This document shows positions 7,492 to 11,683 of a stretch of 11,683 nucleotides of DNA, one piece after another. The stretch is from an uncultured Oxalobacteraceae bacterium (GTDB lineage: Bacteria > Pseudomonadota > Gammaproteobacteria > Burkholderiales > Burkholderiaceae). Position 1 is the stretch's first letter. Each line of letters starts with the position of its first letter. The stretch spans positions 1-11,683 of the forward strand of contig CAMLDH010000092.1 in assembly GCA_946478765.1 (NCBI GenBank), in the 5' to 3' direction. The position numbers were made by a program, and so were the translations under genes. The notes below the pieces were generated by a model. It had not been told where the DNA came from, searched no databases, and saw nothing but the letters and a program-made list of their open reading frames with translations.

Positions 7492-8392
7492 AACAAAAAT
7501 TGCGGCCACACGTGGCCGCGTGTTGCTGACGGGGGCCAACGGTTTTACCGGAGTGCACCTGCGCGCCGAACTGGAAGCGGCCGGCTATGCCGTGGTGGGC
7601 GCAGTGGTCGGCCTGCCGGCAGGACCGCACGAAGTAGCGCTGGATATTACGTCGCTCGATAACTGCCGTAGCGTGATGGAGGCGGTACGCCCGGACTATC
7701 TGGTGCACCTGGCTGCAATCAGTTTTGTGCAGCATGCGGATGCCGAAGCGTTTTACCGCGTCAATGTCATCGGCACATTGAACCTGTTGCAGGCGTTGGT
7801 GGATGCCGGCGTGTCGCCGCGCCGCGTTTTGATCGCCAGTAGCGCCAACGTCTACGGCAATGCGACCGCCGGCATCATTGCCGAATCGCAAGCGCCGCAA
7901 CCGGTCAACCATTATGCGGCCAGCAAGCTGGCGATGGAGCACATGGCGCGGACCTGGAATGACCGTTTGCCGATTGTGATGACGCGCCCGTTCAATTACA
8001 CCGGGATCGGACAGGAGCGGCATTTCCTGGTGCCGAAAATCGTGTCGCATTTCGTGCAGCGCGCGCCGGTGATCGAGTTGGGAAATCTCGACGTGGAACG
8101 GGATTTTTCCGATGTGCGAACGGTGGCGCGCATCTATCGGGGTTTGCTGGAATGCGATTGCGCCGGACAGACGGTGAATGTGTGCAGCGGCCGTCCTTAT
8201 TCGTTGCGCGGCATTCTGGCGATGATGGAAGAGATCTGCGGTTACCGGATCGACATACAGGTTAATCCCGCTTTCGTGCGTCAGTCGGAAGTGAAAATCT
8301 TGATAGGTTCGCCTGAACGGATGCGTGCATTATTGGGTGAAATCAACGTGATTCCGTTGGAACAGACTTTACGCTGGATGGCGCAGGCATGA
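7475..8392 (+). CDS. rmd: GDP-4-keto-6-deoxy-D-mannose reductase (GDP-D-rhamnose forming)
   Basis: This is an NAD(P)H-dependent SDR reductase that likely reduces the gmd product at C4 to GDP-D-rhamnose. The 305-aa protein has TGANGFTG at residues 19-26, [11 protein letters not shown] at 78-88, SSANVYG at 122-128, and the catalytic Y147-x3-K151 (YAASK). [21 protein letters not shown] is the family block near the sugar-nucleotide site. It starts at a GTG (7475), overlapping gmd by 17 bases, with GGAG at 7463-7466 eight bases upstream, so the two are probably translationally coupled. Together with gmd this is the pair used for D-rhamnan. A GDP-6-deoxy-talose forming enzyme cannot be excluded by eye. 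GDP-L-fucose synthase is unlikely, since that family has a different, epimerase-type sequence. Confidence 0.88.
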   Translation: MVSHSETKIAATRGRVLLTGANGFTGVHLRAELEAAGYAVVGAVVGLPAGPHEVALDITSLDNCRSVMEAVRPDYLVHLAAISFVQHADAEAFYRVNVIGTLNLLQALVDAGVSPRRVLIASSANVYGNATAGIIAESQAPQPVNHYAASKLAMEHMARTWNDRLPIVMTRPFNYTGIGQERHFLVPKIVSHFVQRAPVIELGNLDVERDFSDVRTVARIYRGLLECDCAGQTVNVCSGRPYSLRGILAMMEEICGYRIDIQVNPAFVRQSEVKILIGSPERMRALLGEINVIPLEQTLRWMAQA

Positions 8393-9531
8393 GTTCGATG
8401 CGGGTGGGTTTAAGTACGACCACGATTGAGCATGCGTTGACGCAGGGACGACTGGATGGGATCGGCGTGTACACCAATGCGCTGATGCAGGGACTGCCGG
8501 CCGTCGGCTGTGCTGTTGGCGGATTTTCGTATCCTCCGCTGCGCGATGGCGGACTGTCCAGGCAATTTTCTGCCGGGCGTGCAATGCCGCGGCCCTATAC
8601 CGTTTTGTCGATGCGGGATATGTTGACGCCAAGTGCGGTGCGCAGCCCTATGCCGGTGGACATTTACCACGCAACGGATTATCGGATCGTCCGCATGACA
8701 TGTCCTGTGGTGGCGACCTTGCATGACGCGATTCCACTGAAATATCCTGAATGGTGCAGCCCGCGATTGCGCGCACTCAAGAATTGGGTGCAGAAAAAAG
8801 CGGCGCACAATGCCGATCATGTGATTGCGTTGTCAAATTTTGCGGTGGCTGAACTGATCGAATATTTCGAGGTCGATGAGAAGCGCATTACAGTAGTGCA
8901 TTGCGGTGTCGGTAGCGAATGGCAGCAAACGCCGCAAGCAGCGGAGGTCGCAGACACGCTCGTCAAGTATGGACTGGAGCGCGGCTATTTTCTCTTCGTC
9001 GGCACGTTGCAGCCGCGGAAGAATGTGGCGCGCATCCTCGACGCGTATCTGGGCCTGCCCGCTGCGGTGCGGCGCGCCCGACAGCTGGTGATTGTCGGCC
9101 GTGCCGGCTGGCGTTGCGATGACGTGCTGAAGAAAATGCAGGCGGCGATTCAGAATGGCGAAAAGATCGTGTGGCTGAACGACGTGGCTGGCGAAGAACC
9201 GCTGCGACGGATCTATGCGGGAGCAGGCGTTTTCGTGTTTCCATCCTTGTATGAAGGATTCGGCATTCCGGTCGCGGAAGCATTTGCTTGCGGCGTACCG
9301 GTCGTGACGTCGAACACAACATCGCTGCCCGAAGTATCTCAAGGCGCTGCCCTGGAAATCGACCCGTTATCGGTCAGTGAGATCGGCGGCGCGATGTTAA
9401 GCCTGGTGCAGGACGAAGCGCTGCGAGCCCGTTGCATGGCGGCCGGCAAGGAGCGCGCATCCCAATTGACGTGGCATCGCACAGCCCAGCAAACGGCCGC
9501 TGTGTATCATGCCGTACTGGGCCGTCGATAA
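8389..9531 (+). CDS. GT4-family glycosyltransferase, candidate rhamnosyl/mannosyltransferase (WbpY-like)
   Basis: This is a cytoplasmic, probably membrane-associated, retaining GT-B transferase that would add a sugar from a GDP- or dTDP-donor to the lipid-linked chain. The protein is 380 aa. The N-terminal domain has DGIGVYTNAL (about residues 24-33) as acceptor-side loop, DIYHATDYR, and VATLHDAIPLKYP. The C-terminal donor domain starts near FLFVGTLQPRKN and carries the E-x7-E motif with E289 and E297 in LYEGFGIPVAEAFACG, a hallmark of GT4. The ATG at 8389 overlaps the rmd stop (ATGA); ATG 8398 (MRVGLS) is equally possible. Adjacency to gmd and rmd suggests D-rhamnose transfer, as WbpY does in the P. 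aeruginosa A-band locus. The fold is certain; donor and linkage are inference. Confidence 0.88.
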   Translation: MSSMRVGLSTTTIEHALTQGRLDGIGVYTNALMQGLPAVGCAVGGFSYPPLRDGGLSRQFSAGRAMPRPYTVLSMRDMLTPSAVRSPMPVDIYHATDYRIVRMTCPVVATLHDAIPLKYPEWCSPRLRALKNWVQKKAAHNADHVIALSNFAVAELIEYFEVDEKRITVVHCGVGSEWQQTPQAAEVADTLVKYGLERGYFLFVGTLQPRKNVARILDAYLGLPAAVRRARQLVIVGRAGWRCDDVLKKMQAAIQNGEKIVWLNDVAGEEPLRRIYAGAGVFVFPSLYEGFGIPVAEAFACGVPVVTSNTTSLPEVSQGAALEIDPLSVSEIGGAMLSLVQDEALRARCMAAGKERASQLTWHRTAQQTAAVYHAVLGRR

Positions 9532-9544
9532 TCAAAAAAATACT

Positions 9545-10678
9545 ATGCCGGCAACAATGCGTGTTCTGCACGTCTTCAAAACTTATTATCCGGATTCTCT
9601 CGGCGGCGTTGAGCAGGTGATCCGGCAACTGAGTAGCGCCACGTCGCGCATGGGGGTGTCGAACCAGATATTCACATTAAGCAGGCAGGCGTCAACAACG
9701 CCCGTGCTGCGCGACGGCGCCACCACGATCATCCGCGCCAAAACCAATCTGGAAATCGCATCGACGCCGATGTCGTATCCGGCGATTTCGGCATTTCGCG
9801 CTACGCTCAAGCAGGTGGATCTGGTGCATTACCATTATCCGTGGCCGTTCGGCGATCTGCTGCATTTGCTCGCCGGGCAATCCAAGCCGGCGGTACTGAC
9901 CTATCACTCGGATGTGGTTCGCCAACAAATGCTGATGCCGATCTATCGGCCTCTGATGCGGCGCTTTTTCACGAAGCTGCGCGCCATTGTGCCGACCTCG
10001 CCCAATTATTTGCAGAGCAGCGAATTGCTGCAGGATTACCGCGACAAAACCACCATCATTCCGATCGGCCTGGATCAGCATAGCTATCCGGAGCCCGTGT
10101 CCGCGCGGATCGATCACTGGCGCAGCGAAGTAGGACAGGATTTCTTCCTGTTTGTCGGCGTGCTGCGCTATTACAAGGGTTTGCATATTCTGCTGGACGC
10201 CTGCGTCAACAGTCAGAGCCGGGTGGTCATCGTCGGCGCCGGACCGGTGGAGGCGGATCTGAAGCAACAGGCGCTGCGCCTCGGCGTGAAGAACGTGTAT
10301 TTTCTGGGTGCAGTATCGGACGAGGACAAGATCGCATTGGTGAAGCTATGCCGGGGCGTCGTGTTTCCATCGCATTTGCGGTCCGAAGCATTTGGGGTCA
10401 CCTTGCTGGAAGGCGCCATGTTCGGCAAACCGCTTATTTCGTCGGAAATCGGCACCGGCAGCAGCTACGTCAATATCGATGGCGTCACCGGTATCGTGGT
10501 GCCGCCCAACGATCCGGTTGCGCTGCGCGACGCGATGCGTCGGCTGGGTCAGGATGAGGCGCTCGCGACCAAAATGGGACGGTGCGCCCGCGCGCGGTTC
10601 GAAACGCTTTTTACCGCGGAGCAGATGGGACAGTCTTACGTCGCGCTTTACAAAGCCGTGCTGGGCAGGGACAGTTGA
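9545..10678 (+). CDS. GT4-family glycosyltransferase, candidate rhamnosyl/mannosyltransferase (WbpZ-like)
   Basis: A second GT-B retaining glycosyltransferase, 377 aa from the chosen start. The N-terminus reads MRVLHVFKTYYPDSLGGVEQ, with the glycine loop GGVEQ typical of this group; VDLVHYHYPWPFGD and LTYHSDVVRQ follow in the acceptor domain. The donor domain has FFLFVGVLRYYKGLH, VVIVGAGP, and the E-x7-E pair E281/E289 in SEAFGVTLLEGAMFGKP. I place the start at ATG 9545, 13 bases after the upstream gene. ATG 9557 (MRVLHV) is equally likely by alignment logic, and a third in-frame ATG at 9509 would overlap the upstream gene. None has a good Shine-Dalgarno. It probably acts with the preceding transferase in D-rhamnose (or mannose) addition; the N-terminus recalls WbpZ-type enzymes. 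Specificity cannot be read from sequence. Confidence 0.87.
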   Translation: MPATMRVLHVFKTYYPDSLGGVEQVIRQLSSATSRMGVSNQIFTLSRQASTTPVLRDGATTIIRAKTNLEIASTPMSYPAISAFRATLKQVDLVHYHYPWPFGDLLHLLAGQSKPAVLTYHSDVVRQQMLMPIYRPLMRRFFTKLRAIVPTSPNYLQSSELLQDYRDKTTIIPIGLDQHSYPEPVSARIDHWRSEVGQDFFLFVGVLRYYKGLHILLDACVNSQSRVVIVGAGPVEADLKQQALRLGVKNVYFLGAVSDEDKIALVKLCRGVVFPSHLRSEAFGVTLLEGAMFGKPLISSEIGTGSSYVNIDGVTGIVVPPNDPVALRDAMRRLGQDEALATKMGRCARARFETLFTAEQMGQSYVALYKAVLGRDS

Positions 10679-11517
10679 TGCGCAAATTATGGCATGGGAT
10701 TTGGGTGACCGAATTGCGCAGCGCCGATGGCGCGACTGCATTGGTGGCCGATCACGGCGCACACGTGTTGTCATGGGTGCCGGCGGGCGGCGAGGAAGCC
10801 TTGTTCCTGAGCGGGCATTCCCGCTATGGCGCCAATGACGCGATACGCGGCGGGGCGCCGATCATCTTTCCGCAATTCGGCGAGCGCGGCAGCGGCCAGC
10901 GCCACGGTTTTGCAAGGACCGCCGACTGGCGGCTGGATTTTGCCGGCAGCGAGCAGGGACGCGCAATCGCACGCTATGCATTGACGCATGAGCACGTATC
11001 CGGCGCCGGCTGGCCGCATCCATTTCACCTGGCATTTGAAGTGGCCTTGCATGGACAGCAATTGCAGATGACGCTGTCGGTACATAATCCGTCCGATACG
11101 CACTGGGAGTTCAATGCCGCGCTGCACACGTATCTGCAGGTGGCGGATCTCGCCAACGTTGGCCTGTCGGGATTGCAAGGGCTGACGTTCATCGACCAGG
11201 TTCATGCCGGCATGCGCCAAGTGCAGCAGCAAGAGTGCTTGCGAATCGAGGGGGAAATCGATCGTATTTATCTCGATGCCAGCAATGCACTGACCTTGCA
11301 GGATCGTCAGCGCGGCATGCGCGTGCAGCAAAGCGGGTTTCCCGATGCGGTAGTGTGGAATCCTGGCAGTGAAAAATCCGCGTCGCTGGCTGATCTGACG
11401 CAGGACTCGTATCAATCGTTCTTGTGTGTCGAAGCGGCTGCGGTGGATCGGCCTGTTGGCCTGGCGGCAGGGGCGCGCTGGCATGGCACTCAAATCCTCA
11501 CCATAATAAAAACATAA
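10678..11517 (+). CDS. D-hexose-6-phosphate mutarotase (aldose 1-epimerase superfamily, YeaD-like)
   Basis: This enzyme speeds interconversion of alpha and beta anomers of hexose-6-phosphates in the cytoplasm. At 279 aa it matches the YeaD branch rather than the longer GalM branch. Visible family blocks are RGGAPIIFPQFGERG followed by RHGFAR with H76, LHTYLQV with H150, VVWNPGSEK, and FLCVEAA with E252; H150 and E252 are the probable acid/base pair. The start is the ATG at 10678, sharing one base with the TGA of the upstream glycosyltransferase. AGGG at 10667-10670 lies seven bases upstream, so translation is coupled to that gene. Such genes usually sit with central metabolism; here it ends the polysaccharide cluster, perhaps helping anomer supply to the PMI activity of ManC (inference). 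Confidence 0.9.
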   Translation: MRKLWHGIWVTELRSADGATALVADHGAHVLSWVPAGGEEALFLSGHSRYGANDAIRGGAPIIFPQFGERGSGQRHGFARTADWRLDFAGSEQGRAIARYALTHEHVSGAGWPHPFHLAFEVALHGQQLQMTLSVHNPSDTHWEFNAALHTYLQVADLANVGLSGLQGLTFIDQVHAGMRQVQQQECLRIEGEIDRIYLDASNALTLQDRQRGMRVQQSGFPDAVVWNPGSEKSASLADLTQDSYQSFLCVEAAAVDRPVGLAAGARWHGTQILTIIKT

Positions 11518-11612
11518 AAATCAGGCTGTCAGAACGCATTTCAGTTATCCGGCATGCGCAGGCTATTATTCAAATTGTCTTCACTGTTGGCGCCTCGTCG
11601 CAGGAACAAATT
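11518..11612. other. Spacer after the mutarotase gene
   Basis: This short stretch is more AT-rich at its start. I see no convincing rho-independent terminator: there is a GCATGC palindrome at 11552-11557 but no strong stem with a T run. The operon may therefore continue to the right of the window. Confidence 0.4.
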
Positions 11613-11683
11613 ATGCTGGACCAGTTAGAGCGGTTTTCATATCAGTGTGCGGGTGTAGCGGGCCGCTTCGGGGCGCATTGCAG
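11613..11683 (+). CDS. Possible start of a further gene, truncated by the window edge
   Basis: An ATG at 11613 preceded by AGGA (11602-11605, seven-base spacing) opens a frame that stays open to the end: 23 full codons beginning MLDQLERFSYQCAGVAGRFG. The same frame is also open upstream through the whole spacer, so the true start is uncertain. I do not recognise the sequence. It is too short to assign, and it may not be a gene. Confidence 0.35.
   Translation, partial: MLDQLERFSYQCAGVAGRFGAHC

Noticed and set aside
7238..8050. Antisense open frame (270 aa) spanning the gmd/rmd junction
   Set aside because: It crosses two clear + strand genes and shows no family features; a composition shadow.

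Overview
The window looks like a betaproteobacterial chromosome, probably Burkholderiales and perhaps Oxalobacteraceae. That placement rests on moderately high GC, the style of the protein sequences, and a surface-polysaccharide locus divergent from apaH; I could not check it by search. Apart from one truncated gene at the left edge, every recognised gene is on the + strand. Together they form a locus for making and exporting a cell-surface polysaccharide (O-antigen or common-antigen type).

Layout. At the left edge is the 5' part of apaH (Ap4A hydrolase) on the - strand. A 237-bp AT-rich divergent intergenic region follows (465-701). Next comes rfbB-rfbA-rfbC-rfbD (rmlBACD), a complete set for dTDP-L-rhamnose from glucose-1-phosphate, packed with start/stop overlaps. 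After an 80-bp gap come manC (bifunctional Man-6-P isomerase / GDP-mannose pyrophosphorylase) and an ABC-2 polysaccharide export permease (wzm-like). Then follow gmd and rmd, which turn GDP-mannose into GDP-D-rhamnose, two GT4-type glycosyltransferases, and a D-hexose-6-phosphate mutarotase. The last 166 bp are mostly non-coding and may hold the start of one more gene.

How the genes work together. The rfb genes supply an L-rhamnose donor. manC, gmd and rmd supply a D-rhamnose donor. The two glycosyltransferases would transfer one or both sugars, and the permease would export the lipid-linked chain. The second half resembles in content and partly in order the Pseudomonas aeruginosa A-band (common polysaccharide antigen) D-rhamnan locus. 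It differs in that no ABC ATPase (wzt) follows the permease, no third rhamnosyltransferase is seen, and an L-rhamnose module sits in front.

The most notable non-gene structure is a 17-bp tandem duplication across the manC stop / wzm start junction. It creates three staggered ATG contexts and an 8-codon mini-ORF ending just inside wzm. I see no CRISPR array, insertion sequence, tRNA or rRNA, and no clearly new defence or mobile system. The oddities are the unpaired permease, the junction repeat, and the mutarotase coupled to a glycosyltransferase gene.
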